Source: Lantana camara
Taxonomy: Eukaryota > Streptophyta > Magnoliopsida > Lamiales > Verbenaceae
Reading direction: 5' to 3'
Assembly (NCBI GenBank): GCA_037501455.1
Contig: CM074860.1
Location: 41,178,501-41,242,500 of the forward strand
DNA: 64,000 bases
Shown here one piece after another: positions 1 through 10,205 of this stretch (position 1 is its first letter; every line of letters begins with the position of its first letter). A program made the translations under genes and the position numbers. A model generated the notes under the pieces. It was not told where the DNA came from, did not search any database, and saw only the letters and a list, made by a program, of their open reading frames with translations.

Positions 1-989
1 TTCCAGTTTCCCAAAATTTTCCAATATCTACTTCACTCTTCCTGCTTTTACCGAATCCCGAACAACTTCTTCTCACAACCCCAACTTTCTAAACTCCCAA
101 TCCAAACCAAATTACCCGTTTACCACCATGGTACCCACTGATTCAGAAATCTCTTCTTTAAAATTAAGTCGGTAAAGTAGGAGCAAGAACTGTGTAGAGC
201 ATAGGTAGAGCCTATTGACAATAAACACTAAATAATGCATGATGGTTAAAGTGTTAATGTGCATATTGCCACTAATTTAAAATGCAACGTATTAGAGCAA
301 TTACATCACTTTGAAAATATACATATGAATAAGGAATGTAAAGAAAGTAAATAATTCAATCATGTGTCCAAGGCATCAAGTAGGAAACTTCAAATATAAT
401 TAGAACAACATTTATAATTGAAAAATAATTTAATTAGCAATTATGATGCACGTGCTTATGAATGCATTGAAGAACCTGGCACTGCAGAAATGTTGAGCTC
501 GATTCCGGTGTCCACTCTTGGTTGACCGAATTGCAACTTGATCCAAGCGATTGATCAGTCTCCTAAGTCTTCAAATCCCTCAGCCTTGATTCATATCTTT
601 CCAAAACCTGTCACTCACGACTTGCTTTGCAAATAAATGCATGTGGGTGAAGTGTATTCGAGTCACGTAATTGTCACATAATTGATGCGGACAACAAGAA
701 TTTAATATGAATTGAAACAAGTATTTCGTCAATATTTAAAATAAACACGTTGGTCAAATAATTTCCAGCAATTCTAGATCACTCAACTGCCATTTAATAA
801 CATGAATTAATACAAAGTACAAGCTATCAAGTATTTCAGGTAATTCAAAAAGTCCAAGTAGCCAAGTAATTTCAAATAATATGCAAGACTCTCAGATTAC
901 CAAGTAATTCCTATGCCGTACGACCTAGACTTGACACGACACGACACTAGAACCTCGGTTTTGCAACCGGGCTCTGATACCACCTCGGA
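1..989 (-). other. Leader/internal part of LTR element L, cut by window edge
   Basis: On the minus strand this follows the primer-binding site of element L (LTR at 990-1938), so it should be the 5' untranslated leader and start of the internal region. I see no convincing gag frame: the minus-strand reading is full of stops and AT-rich. The short frames predicted here are not supported. The element continues beyond position 1. Confidence 0.5.
971..982 (-). other. Primer-binding site of element L (initiator-Met tRNA type)
   Basis: The minus strand reads TGGTATCAGAGC, the standard plant primer site complementary to the 3' end of initiator methionine tRNA. It lies 8 nt past the LTR end at 990. 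Confidence 0.85.
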
Positions 990-1938
990 TGTAGCACCCC
1001 TTGACACGTGGAGGTGCCACACCCCCGCACTATAGATCAATTCACATACGAAATGGTCAATCCGTACATGAACCAACCTATAGCGAACGGGTGACAATGC
1101 AATACTCGACAAGCTAGGCGGGACAACTAAAACACATAAATCATGTTTTAATCTCCATAATCTCCAACTTGAGCATATATATAAATTTATCACATAACTT
1201 CATCTTTTCCAAGATTCATGCTAGGAATTCAAGTCTAGAGCTCTTGATCATGTTTCTAACATCATATAGCCAAGTTACCATATCAAAATCATAACCCTAG
1301 CTTCATGCATAATTCAAGAATTCCCACATATGCTTATATATATACCTTGAATGAGAAATAGGGAGAAGGAGATGATGAAGCTAGATGATTGAGCTCCTAA
1401 GCATGGAATTTCCTTGAAAAACCTTGATGAATGATGAAATCTTCCTCTCCCTTCATGGAGGTTTTGGTTCGGTAGAAAAGAGAGAAAAGGAATGATAATT
1501 CTTGATGAATGAAAGATGATGATTGTAGAAGAGATGCATATATCGGTTTATTTGGGAAAAATGTAATAATTATGATGCAATCCCCCAAGTTTTATAAGTC
1601 ATGCAATTGAGTATAAAAGGTTTGGAAAGTGATCAATTAAGTCCACAAGATAATCATGCAATTTGGTCCCAAAAGGAAAGGAATGGAACAATTAAGGACA
1701 ATCTAGCAATTAAATCAATTTGGACAATTAATTCATGTAACAATTAAATTCCAATGATACAATAATTCTCAAGTTGCCACATATTTCATATATTTCCACG
1801 TATTCATGTCGTACACAATTTATAGAAATTAATCTAATACATTTAAATTAAATAACCGAAAAGAATAAAATAAAATCCTAACGCTCGAAACTCACACGTG
1901 TCGAGCGTACCTGACTGTCTGAAAATCGGGGCGTTACA
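990..1938 (-). repeat. 5' LTR of Ty3/gypsy-type element L (949 bp)
   Basis: On the minus strand the LTR starts TGTAACGCCCCGATTTTC at 1938 and ends GGTGCTACA at 990, giving TG...CA ends. The 3' part has the conserved tail seen in every Tekay-type LTR of this window (a block with CGCCTAGCTTG, then CACCCGTTCGCTAT, then GTGCGGGGG) and is followed by the primer site. It is only 949 bp, much shorter than the other LTRs here. It sits inside the antisense ORF of the Tat element; the presumed target copy on the right is AAATA (1939-1943), and its partner lies outside the window. Confidence 0.85.
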
Positions 1939-2061
1939 AAATATTACCCCCAGGATGTTCTTCACGTACTGGTCAACTCGATCTAGGAGGCTGAGGTCTT
2001 CAAGGCCGGTAAGCTAAGCTACAAGGAGAAGTACCAAACGACAAAGGCCCAGCTCGCTTCG

Positions 2062-2577
2062 ATGAGCCCTGAAATTTTCCAACAACTCGAAGACGATCTC
2101 CGCAAGGCTAGAGAGGAAAAGCGGGTCCGGACCAAGGAGAAGGAGACAATGGAGGCCCAACTCCAGAGTTCCCATGAGGCCCTTGCAAAGGCGGAGAAAA
2201 GCCATGAGCAAGAGCTGGCGAGGATGAGGGAGGAGTTTACCAAGCAGCTTGAATACGCCCAGGTTACTTCAAAGGAAGAAGGTAGAGCTGAGGTTTTCGA
2301 CCTCACCCGATCGAGGATCCAGAAGGCCGCCTCCGATCTACAGCGCTACAAGCTCGAGATCGAGCATTACGCTGTGCGGGAGTTCATGGAGGGCCCGGGT
2401 TTTGAGGAGGCCAGCCTGATCGTGGGCGAGGGCGACCTGGCGGAAGGGTTCCAAATCTGCGTGAACCAGCTCAAGGCCCAAAACATCTTCCCTCCAGAGT
2501 TCAATTTTGACACAATAGGCCCTATTCTAGCCGATCCTGGGGCCCTTGACCAACCAAAGGAAGAAGAGCCCGTTTAG
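2062..2577 (+). CDS. Antisense extra ORF of the Tat element, coiled-coil protein (partial)
   Basis: A 171-residue frame on the strand opposite to gag-pol. Roughly residues 5-75 are highly charged with heptad-like spacing (LEDDLRKAREEKRV, then KAEKSHEQELARMREEF), predicting a coiled coil. The C-terminal half (FMEGPGFEEASLIVGEG, then an acidic PKEEEPV tail) is a compact non-coil segment. The same frame continues upstream of 2062 to a TAG at 1984-1986 and then back to about 1951, so the true protein is longer at its N terminus; the TAG looks like a mutated CAG. Codon use is GC-rich, as in the Tat pol. Antisense ORFs at this position are known in Tat elements; their function is not established. 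Element L interrupts it upstream. Confidence 0.6.
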   Translation: MSPEIFQQLEDDLRKAREEKRVRTKEKETMEAQLQSSHEALAKAEKSHEQELARMREEFTKQLEYAQVTSKEEGRAEVFDLTRSRIQKAASDLQRYKLEIEHYAVREFMEGPGFEEASLIVGEGDLAEGFQICVNQLKAQNIFPPEFNFDTIGPILADPGALDQPKEEEPV

Positions 2578-3750
2578 ATCGACTGGGCGACCCACAAGTA
2601 TGGCCATACCATTGAGATCGCGAAGGCCAAGAGATCGAAGAGCCTGGTGGAGTGCGAACTGCCACAGCCAGTTGAGGTTGAACACCTCCTTCCCCCTCTC
2701 CGTGAGCTCGGTGGGCCGCGAAACCGATCTGGTAGGGAAACCTCTGCTCTCGTTGAGCTCGATTGAACTCCTACTTTAACCTTGAATTTCAAAACATTAC
2801 ATTCGACCTACTAGCCGGGTTGTGGCTAGGCAAATATTTTGCTTTAATTTCGTTGTTTAAATAATCGCCCATCGAGCCACGTCGCGTGGTGAGCTCGATG
2901 CGCTAGGTAAAATCGGACCCTTTGAATTCGGGGGTCTATCTTTTGCATAAATGAACTCTATTTTTCCAATACTTGTGTTTTCTTTTACTTTGCAAGTTGA
3001 GCATTTATTCGATGTGGCATGCGTGTGGCTTGTCTATCTAGGTTTTGCTTACCCCTTAGCTTAGATTTTTATCGCTTTCGGATCGATAGGTTCGTTACGC
3101 TATTTGATCTCGTTTGGATGTCTATCTAGTCTCATTGGGCGTTCGCGTTTTTCCTTGGTCGTTTTTCCATTCGCTGCATTCTCATCGGATCGATAGCGAT
3201 ATCTGAGACGCGTTAATCTCTGGACCTCTCTGGATCTAAATTGATCTCATCGGATCTCTGGATCATAAATTTTTGAAAATCATTAATCTCTGGACCTCTC
3301 TGGATCTAAATCGATCTCACCGGGTCTCTGGATCATAAATTTTTGGAAATCATCAATCTCTGGACCTCTCTGGATCTAGATTGATCTCATCGGGTCTCCG
3401 GATCATAAATTTTTGGAAATCGTTAATCTCTGGATCTCTTCGGATCTAAATTGATCTCCTTGGATCTCTGGATCATTAGGTGCGTTAGGTTTTTTAGGAT
3501 CTCTACGGGTCTTAAGATGACCTCAATGAATCTCTATCTCTAACAAACGATCAGATGTGGGGGGCTTCCTCCCCCCTTGACTCGTGACTGTTGGTCGAAC
3601 GAGAGCTTAATCAAGGGGATAATAACCTGGTGTGGGATTACGGATTGACTCCAATCGGATGTCGTCCCAAAACATGTATATCAATTCACTGAATAGAGAT
3701 CAATTCTCCGGCGAATTCGACCTCTTTAACCGTTACAAATAATTTGAATG
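2578..3750. other. Non-coding spacer between antisense ORF and Tat pol
   Basis: No supported gene. The first part (2580-2770) still looks like GC-rich former coding sequence without a long frame. Beyond it the sequence is AT-richer and holds the 70-bp tandem array at 3211-3480, plus many scattered copies of GATCTC/GGATCT and TCGATC words. Confidence 0.6.
3211..3480 (-). repeat. 70-bp tandem repeat, nearly four units, in Tat 3' region
   Basis: Units start at 3211, 3281, 3351 and 3421, so the period is exactly 70 bp; the fourth unit is slightly truncated and more divergent. Each unit contains TTAATCTCTGGACC, GGATCTAAATTGATCTC and GGATCATAAATTTTT. Short tandem arrays in this untranslated region are typical of Tat elements and can seed satellite repeats. 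Confidence 0.95.
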
Positions 3751-4976
3751 CTAAGAGTAGAATTTCTTCAAGTTGTGCGCATTCCATGGTCTGGGTAATG
3801 GTTCCCCGGCCATGTCTTCGAGCCGGTAGGCCATGTTCTTCCCGATCTTCGTGACGCGATAGGGTCCTTCCCAGTTAGGCTCAAGTTTTTCGACATGTTG
3901 CAAGACTTCGACCTTTTTCAACACTAGGTCTACGATCTGAAACGATCTGGGCTTCACGTGTTTGTTGTATGATCGAGCCGCCGCTGCCTTGTACTATTTG
4001 CGCTTCTGATAGGCACGCTCTCTGCTTTTTTCGATCACATCTAGATCTTCAGCTCTGATTTTTGTATTCTGGTCGAGCTGGTACTGCAATACACGAGCGG
4101 TTTGGTGTAACAGCTCCGATGGGATGACGGCTTCGGATCCGTAAACCAAAGAGTATGGGGTTTGTCCCGTGGCTGTCTGCGGGGCAGTTCGGTAAGCCCA
4201 TAGTACGCCGTCGAGCTCGTCCGCCCACGCTCCCAGTTTTACGTCGAGGCGGGTCTTGAGATTCTGAATAATGATTCGGTTGGTGACTTCAGCTTGGCCA
4301 TATGCTTGTGGATGACCAACAGTAGTGAATCTGAGGTCGATCCCGAGGTCTCGACAATAGCTCTTGGTATTCTCAAATCGAAATTGAGGACCATTATCAC
4401 AGATGAGTACCCTCGGAATCCCAAAACGACAGATTATATTCCTCCAGAGGAAATTTCTTATCACTGCATCAGTAATTTTGGGGACTGCCTCGGCCTCAAC
4501 CCACTTTGAGAAGTACTAGACACATACTATGGCGAACTTTTTCTGTCTGGGGGCCAGGGGAAATGGTCCGATGATGTCGATTCCCCATTGGTCGAAGGGC
4601 CAACAGACATCGATCGGGACCATGGACGCCGGATGAGTATGGATGAGGTTGCCATGTTTCTGGCACTTGGGGAATTTCCTAGAGTGGAGTTTTGCGTCCC
4701 ACACCATAGTTGGCCAAAAATACCTGTCCTTAAGATCTTTTGAGCTAGAGATCGACCTCCGGAGTGGTTCCCGCAACACCCCTCATGGACTTCTTCCAGG
4801 ACATCTTGGGCTTGGCCGGGTAGTAGGCACTTTAGAGGGGGACGAGTGAAGGACTTTTTGAACAACCTGCCTTTACGATCTATCATGTAGAGCAGAGATC
4901 GATATTTTACTCTCCTGGCTTCAGTTCGATTTTGGGGCAAAACCCCGTCCTTGAGGTAGGCGATCAGATCGTCCAT
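3751..4976 (-). pseudogene. Integrase of the Tat element
   Basis: The frame begins after the RNase H block and ends with the Tat-type pol terminus (RPWNAHNLKKFYS, stop at 3751). The N-terminal zinc-binding region is visible as HEGCCGNHSGGRSLA and KCQKHGN, with one expected cysteine replaced (KFPKCQ). Catalytic core: first Asp in WGIDIIGPFPL, second in CDNGPQF, and Glu in HPQAYGQAEVTNR. The C-terminal domain follows (NWEGPYRVTKIGK). The gene is split over at least three frames (about 4527-4976, 4516-4779, 3994-4464, then 3751-3957), with a frameshift near 4740 and stops near 4515 and 3993. It has no chromodomain, as expected for Tat. Confidence 0.9.
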
Positions 4977-5975
4977 CTAACAGGGTTCCGACAGATCGAT
5001 GGCGGCGACGTCGACCTTTCCTTCGTCGATCATCCAGCCCCCCGAGACCATGAAAGAGATGGCCGCGTCCTTTGTCCCTTGGAATCCGTTTGCCAGCTTT
5101 GACAGGGCATCAGCTCTGCCGTTCTCTTCGCGGGGGACCTGTTCGATTTTGAACTCTTTCAGCTTCGAGGTCAGCTCTTTCACTATCTTGAGATACGCTG
5201 CCATGGATTCTTCCCGAGCTTCGTATGTACCATTGACTTGGCCGACGACGAGCTGGGAGTCTGTTACTACGGCTAATCTGTCGATCTTGTTCTCCGTGGC
5301 GTATCTTAGTCCTACCATAAGTGCTTCGTACTCAGCCTCGTTGTTTGTTGCTTTAAAATCGAGTTTAATGGCGAAATTGAGCTGGAGTCCATCTGAGCTT
5401 GTAAGGGATATGCCCACTCCCCCTCCTTGAGAGGTCGATGAGCCATCCGTGTACATGGTCCAGCTCGGTGAGGTGGGAACGATCTCCATCGAGCTGGTGT
5501 TCTTTTCGACCAAAAAGTCAGCCAGAACTTGGGCTTGCTGGGCAGCTCGGGGTTGGTAGGTGATGTCGTGCTGACTTAACTCGATCGCCCATTTTATCAT
5601 GCGGCCCGATACATCAGGTTTGGACAAGACCTGTCTGAGGGGTTGATCTGTCAAGACGATTATGGGATGTGCATGGAAGTACGGGCGTAGCTTCCGATCA
5701 GCATGCGTGAGGGCGAATACGAACTTCTCGATCTCGAGATAGTTTCGTTCCGCGCCATGCAAGATCTTACTCAGGTAGTAAATCGGTAGGTGTTTTCGAT
5801 CTCGGATGGCGACCAAGACTGAGCTGAAGGTTTCGTTAGAAAGGGACAGACAGAGGTACAAGGTCTCGCCCTCATTTGGCTTTGCCAACAATGGGGAAGA
5901 GGCCAAGTACTCTTTTAACTGATCGAACGCCCGGTCGCATTCTTCATTCCACTCGAATTTCTTCAGATTCCTCAA
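4977..5975 (-). CDS. Dual RNase H region of the Tat element (gRNH plus aRNH)
   Basis: One open frame of 332 residues with two RNase H folds in series. The first (about residues 35-155) is the usual Ty3/gypsy domain but has lost its first catalytic Asp: the strand reads LYLCLSLSNETFSSVLV. ERNYLEIEKFVFAL and VLTDQPL remain. The second (about residues 168-300) is an archaeal-type RNase H with a complete catalytic set: MYTDGSSTSQGGG (Asp), NNEAEYEAL (Glu), VVTDSQLVVG (Asp), NGRADALSKLA (Asp). A degenerate first domain with an active second one is the hallmark of the Tat lineage. The frame is a section of pol, joined upstream to RT and downstream to integrase. Confidence 0.92.
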   Translation of the reverse strand: MRNLKKFEWNEECDRAFDQLKEYLASSPLLAKPNEGETLYLCLSLSNETFSSVLVAIRDRKHLPIYYLSKILHGAERNYLEIEKFVFALTHADRKLRPYFHAHPIIVLTDQPLRQVLSKPDVSGRMIKWAIELSQHDITYQPRAAQQAQVLADFLVEKNTSSMEIVPTSPSWTMYTDGSSTSQGGGVGISLTSSDGLQLNFAIKLDFKATNNEAEYEALMVGLRYATENKIDRLAVVTDSQLVVGQVNGTYEAREESMAAYLKIVKELTSKLKEFKIEQVPREENGRADALSKLANGFQGTKDAAISFMVSGGWMIDEGKVDVAAIDLSEPC

Positions 5976-6089
5976 GACTTTGAAGAATGGGAGGTTGCGT
6001 TCTGACGACCGCGATATGAATCGATTGAGAGAGATTATCCGACCTACCAGGAATTGTACTTGGTTTATGCACCGGGGTCGGGGTATGAT

Positions 6090-6891
6090 CTAGATAGCTT
6101 TGATCTTCGCAGGATTGGCTTCGATGCCTCGCTGACTCACCATGTATCCTAGAAACTTCCCCCCTTCAACCCCGAACGTGCACATATCAGGGTTGAGCTT
6201 CATCCCGTACTGTCGTAAGATCTCAAACGATCTACACAGGTGATCTAGATGATGGCATGCCCAACGACTCTTTACGATCATATCATCGACGTAGACCTCC
6301 ATTGTCTTTCCGATCTGGTCTTTAAACATCATGTTGACCAGCCTTTGGTACGTGGCCCCTGCATTCTTCAACCCGAAGGGCATGACGTTGAAACAGTATA
6401 TTCCCTTTACTACAATGAAGGCCGTGTGCTTCCGATCTTCGGGGGGCCATAGAGATCTGGTAATAGCCCTGGAAAGCATCCATCATGCTGAGCATCACGC
6501 ACCAGGCCGTCGAGTCGACGAGCTGATCTATGCGTGGCAGCGGATATGGATCTTTCGGGCAAGCCTTGTTGAGTTCGGTGAATTCGTTGCACATTCTCCA
6601 TTTCCCGCCTGTTTTTTGCACAAGGACAACATTGCACAACCAGTCAACATATTGAGCTGGGGTAACGTATCCCGCGTCGAGGAGTTTGTTGACCTCGGCC
6701 TTGATGATATCATTCCTTGCTCGACTTTGAGGTCTCAGCTTCTGCTTGATGTGCTTAACGGACGGGTCGATCCCGAGCCTATGGCAGATCACCTTCGGAT
6801 CGACGTCGATCAGGTCCTTGGCTTCCCATGCGAAGATGTCCGAGTTATCTCGTAGGAATTCTATCATCATGATCTCATGTTGGGGATGCAT
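6090..6891 (-). pseudogene. Reverse transcriptase of the Tat element
   Basis: The upstream frame (6891 to about 6470) carries the thumb-proximal motifs NVVLVQKTGGKWRMC, CPKDPYPLPRIDQLVD and SMMDAFQGYYQI, which contains the first catalytic Asp. After a frameshift near 6470 the second frame (6479-6090) carries IYCFNVMPFGLKNAGATYQ and the catalytic VYVDDMIVKS. A stop at 6090 separates it from the RNase H frame, with about 110 bp of readable but stop-broken pol between. It is non-functional as written. Confidence 0.92.
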
Positions 6892-7770
6892 GTTCGCCCC
6901 AATCTTCGTGGTCTTGCGGCTATCTCCGGGGACAAGGGCAATTTCCTTAAGCTATTCGGCAGGTTCGAGCCGCTCGCTAGATTTTTTCTTTTGAGCTGCT
7001 GGGGAACTCTCTGCCTCGTGTTCCTTCGTGGGGAGCTCGATCTCCCCATCGGCATAGGTCTGGAGGTCGAGTTCTCCCTCTACCTCTTTCCCGGAGGGCT
7101 TCTTCAGGACGATCGTGTAGCAAGCCCAGCTGTCCATGACATCGCAATTCACCTCTCCGACCCCATTTGGGGTGGGCATTTTCAGCTTTTGGTGATACGT
7201 CGAGATGATTGCTTTGAATTGTATAAGTCCAGGTCGACCGAAGATCATGTTATACACTAGGGGCATGTTGACAATGACGTACTCGACCTCTTGGGTCACC
7301 CTCTTGGGGGATGTTCCCATTGAGGTGAGGAGTCGTATGCGCCCTAGGGGAACGACTTCTGATCCTCCGAACCCGGAGAGCGGTGTTCAGATCGGATCGA
7401 GTTTCAGATTATGCAATTTCATTTTTACAAGAGTCGAGTAAGGGATAATGTTCGAGCTGCTTCCATTATCAACTACGCATTTGGTTACATCATAATTAGC
7501 CACGCCTAAGGTCACCACCATCGGACAACTAGGCGCTCCGCCTTCCCGATGGGGGCCCGGGCGGCTATCTCTCTCACTAAAACTAACCTCCTGCCTCACC
7601 CACTCCCTACCCTGATCGATCTGGAAGACCTCTTCCGGTGGGCCGTTGAACTCTCGAGCTGCTCGTTTGATGTTCCTCTTTCGAGCTGCATTGGAGTCGC
7701 CACCCTCATGCCCCCCGGCTATCATGTAGATCTTGCCGTTGGTGGGGGGATTGTCCTCAGCTCTTTCCAA
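6892..7770 (-). pseudogene. Protease region of the Tat element
   Basis: The frame 7770-7387 carries the aspartic protease signature CVVDNGSSSNII (DNGS in place of DTGS) after a basic Arg/Lys-rich linker from gag. The downstream flap and C-terminal part (YNMIFGRPGLIQFKAIIS) follows in the frame 7320-6952. The two are separated by a stop near 7386 and a short broken stretch. The intervening segment up to RT is a linker rich in Glu and Lys. Confidence 0.8.
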
Positions 7771-7892
7771 TGGCTGTTTCCCAGATCTTTTCGGTGGAGA
7801 CCTTGACCTGGAACGGTCGCGGTCGTTCGGCCTTCCCGCCCTCTCAGAGTAGTGGTCGAGCTTTCGAACAAAATCCTTCAGGTGCCCCCCCC

Positions 7893-9084
7893 CTAAATGA
7901 GTCTTTCGATCTCATCACGGAGGGCGTTGCATTTTGCGGTGGTGTGGCCCCACTGTTGATGGTAACCGTAGAGTTTTCCCGATTTTTCAGCCTTCGAGCC
8001 CTCCCGGATGGGCTTTGGTTTCTTCAGAAGGCTCTGATCCATGACCACGTAGATCTGGTCGATGGGCTTAGTCAAGGGGATATAGTTTCGTCGGTCGACC
8101 TGGGTCGGTAGGTCGACTTTCCCTTTTTCTTCTGCTCGTTCCCCTTCCGGTGGAGGGGCGAGCTCGACCCAAGGGCCTACCGCTCAGACCGAGGCGGGGG
8201 TCCGTACGCTAGTGCTATCTCTTCTACGCGCATGAAACCGTGGGCGATATCTTGTATCTCCGTCAGGTTGCGAGGTCCGGCCCTGACGATTTCGTCCGCC
8301 CATAAGCGGTTACGGAGAGCTCGATGGACTACCGAGAGCAAGGTGTCCATCGTCGGGTTCTCGACCCGAACCACTTCCCTCGAAAAGCAAGTCATGAAAT
8401 CTCGCAGGGATTCACCCTCCCTCTAGTAGATGCTGTTGAGATAAGAGGGCGGGAGCTTCTCCCTAGTCAATGAGGAGAAATACGCCGAGAACCGATCTAC
8501 GAACCGGTTGTAGGTCGTTATGCACCGCGGCGGCAGGCGGATGAACCAATCCTGAGCGGGGCCCGTCAGCGTAGTGACGAAGAGTTTGGCCCAAATTTGT
8601 TGTGGGTGGGAGTGCAGCAACATGCGATTTTCGAAGGCCGTCACATGTTTTTCGGGATCTGTTGTCCCGTTATACATGGGCAGGCCTGTCGGAATTTGGT
8701 CTCCATCACAGGTCGTGCGGAGAATGGGAAGACATAGGGAACTGGGTTCCCGTATGCTTGGAATGGGGGTCCCAGTGCGTTACCCAACATAGGACTCGGG
8801 ATGGTGGTGGTCGGGCTGGCCCTCGGTAGCTCGGGGCGCCTAGGTTCGCGGCCCTCCGTTTGGGCGCGCTCGATCTCGACCCACCATTGATCGAGGAATG
8901 CATCCAGGTCCGCCTGGGTGACGCTGATCCTGGGAGTGGCCTCAGGTGGAGGTGGTGGAGTGTTGGCGCTGGGCCCGACCGGAGGGACAGCGGGGACGTT
9001 GCCAAGCGACGCGTTGTAATCATGCCTGCCTTTGGCAACCTCCTCCGTATCCTCGTCGCGTTGGGTGTTTCTTGTGTTAACCAT
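7893..9084 (-). pseudogene. Gag of the Tat element
   Basis: It starts at the ATG of 9084 (MVNTRNTQRDEDTEEV), shortly after the primer site. A proline-rich N-terminal third (PPPPPEATPR) is followed by the retrotransposon gag core in a second frame after a frameshift near 8670 (FVTTLTGPAQDWFIRLPP, FVDRFSAYFSS). A TAG at 8423 and a TGA near 8177 break the core; both look like CAG-to-TAG and CGA-to-TGA. The zinc-knuckle-like segment (YHQQWGHTTAKC) lies near 7955-8000 with the first Cys missing. The frame stops at 7893 beside a run of nine G, a likely slippage site. Confidence 0.85.
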
Positions 9085-9145
9085 GGTGTTGGAAATGAGG
9101 GGGTGGAAGGGCTTTTATCTAGATAGATGTGAAAAGAAAGGAGAT

Positions 9146-9162
9146 TCCCACAGACGGCGCCA
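9146..9162 (-). other. Primer-binding site of the Tat element (tRNA-Asp-like)
   Basis: The minus strand reads TGGCGCCGTCTGTGGGA. The first nine to ten bases match the complement of the plant tRNA-Asp 3' end, the usual primer of Athila/Tat elements; the rest is the variant often seen in Tat elements. It lies 3 nt inside the LTR end. Confidence 0.8.
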
Positions 9163-9165
9163 AAC

Positions 9166-9938
9166 TGATCTGGCTCAAATCTGGTCGATCTAACGTGGTC
9201 GATCAGGCTATCAGATATGGGTCAATCAGTCAAGAATTTGTTTAAGTGGGCTCTTTATCGACCTAAAAGCACTAACACACGTGAGCTAAGTACCAGCTTG
9301 GGGGAACTTGGGGTTTTGCCCAAGTTTGGCACTCCGACGCTCAAGTCAGTAATGGAGCTCTTTAGAGAGAGAATAAATGCAATTTAATGCGGAGTAAAGG
9401 CTTACCAACTATTGTTCAAGGGGCGAGTATTTATAGCCTTGGCCAAATAGCACAGTAATGCGTGTACTGCAAGTGTGCATTAATGGCGCCAGTCATCGAT
9501 CTGGCTGTCGGACAATGGAGCTGGCTAAAGTGAGATCGATTGTACCTTATTCCCCCTTTGGGCAAAGACTGGAACTGGCGGGTATTGAATGCTCCGCAGT
9601 ACGCCTGTCCTAGGGAATGAGAAGGTCACACGTGTCCCGACAGGAGTGCTTTACAGTATTCGGGTGTCCGGTGACGTATGTAATCGATCTGGAGATCGAT
9701 ATTGCCTTCCGGGATCCTTAATACTGTGGGTTTCCTAATAGGAGGGAGTAGATCGATTTGCTGATCGGGTGATATGTAAATCGATCTGGTGTCCTCATGC
9801 GGATCTGAAGATCTGAGAACCTGATATCGAACTGATGATCTGTCCAAAAGGCCGTTTCTGGTTTATCCAGGTTGGCGTGGGGTCCACGTGGCGCCTGCGT
9901 GGTCGTGCCATGTGTTCTTGTATTATCATGCTATGTCA
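9166..9938 (-). repeat. 5' LTR of the Tat element (773 bp)
   Basis: The inferred ends are TGACATAGC at 9938 and CCAGATCA at 9166 on the minus strand. The 3' boundary is fixed by the primer site; the 5' boundary is where the AT-rich sequence of LTR-M resumes. It is rich in GATC and TCGATC words. The presumed target copy is AAACT (9939-9943). No second LTR is visible in the window to confirm the ends. Confidence 0.7.
9427..9435 (-). promoter_or_regulatory. Probable TATA box of the Tat LTR
   Basis: The minus strand reads GGCTATAAATACTCGCCCC, a textbook plant TATA box about 260 nt before the LTR end. The transcript start would be about 30 nt further on, near 9400. Confidence 0.7.
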
Positions 9939-10205
9939 AAACTCATTTTTAAATATAAACCAAAGTGCGTGAACTAAATATACATTTAAACAAAGTGCAC
10001 GAATTAAATTTAAATTTAATATTAATGTAATTAAGATATAAATGTCAACGAATTAACATAATTTTAATATTAATCAATTTAAGATATGGTTATTTAGCAT
10101 TTAATATATAAAATTAAAATATATAAAACACTTATAAACAATTAATTCGCGCAAATTGATAAACACATACGTCATGTTATACGACTGAAAAACTGGGGCG
10201 TTACA
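9939..10205 (-). repeat. LTR-M, 5' fragment of a Ty3/gypsy-type LTR
   Basis: The minus strand starts TGTAACGCCCCAGTTTTTC at 10205, the start shared by the Tekay-type LTRs here. After 267 bp of AT-rich sequence it is interrupted by the Tat element at 9938. The rest should lie left of the Tat 3' end, outside the window. Confidence 0.7.

Larger units (their letters stand above)
1939..9938 (-). mobile_element. Tat-lineage Ty3/gypsy retrotransposon, 3' end outside window
   Basis: Order along the minus strand: 5' LTR (9938-9166), primer site (9162-9146), gag, protease, reverse transcriptase, two RNase H domains, integrase (ending at 3751), a spacer with 70-bp tandem repeats, then an antisense ORF (2062-2577). 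Dual RNase H plus an antisense ORF downstream of integrase is the known signature of the plant Tat lineage (Retand/Ogre relatives). The 3' end is missing because element L is inserted at 1938/1939; the rest of the ORF and the 3' LTR should lie left of the window. Coding regions carry several frameshifts and stops, so the copy is dead. Confidence 0.9.

Noticed and set aside
2546..2779. Plus-strand ORF of 77 residues overlapping the end of the antisense ORF
   Set aside because: Out of frame with the coiled-coil ORF, arginine-rich composition typical of a shifted GC-rich frame, no support.
4999..5430. Plus-strand ORF of 143 residues
   Set aside because: It lies exactly opposite the dual RNase H frame, has no recognisable domain, and is explained as a GC-rich shadow frame.
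6331..6855. Plus-strand ORF of 174 residues
   Set aside because: Shadow of the Tat reverse transcriptase on the other strand; the minus-strand reading has all RT motifs.
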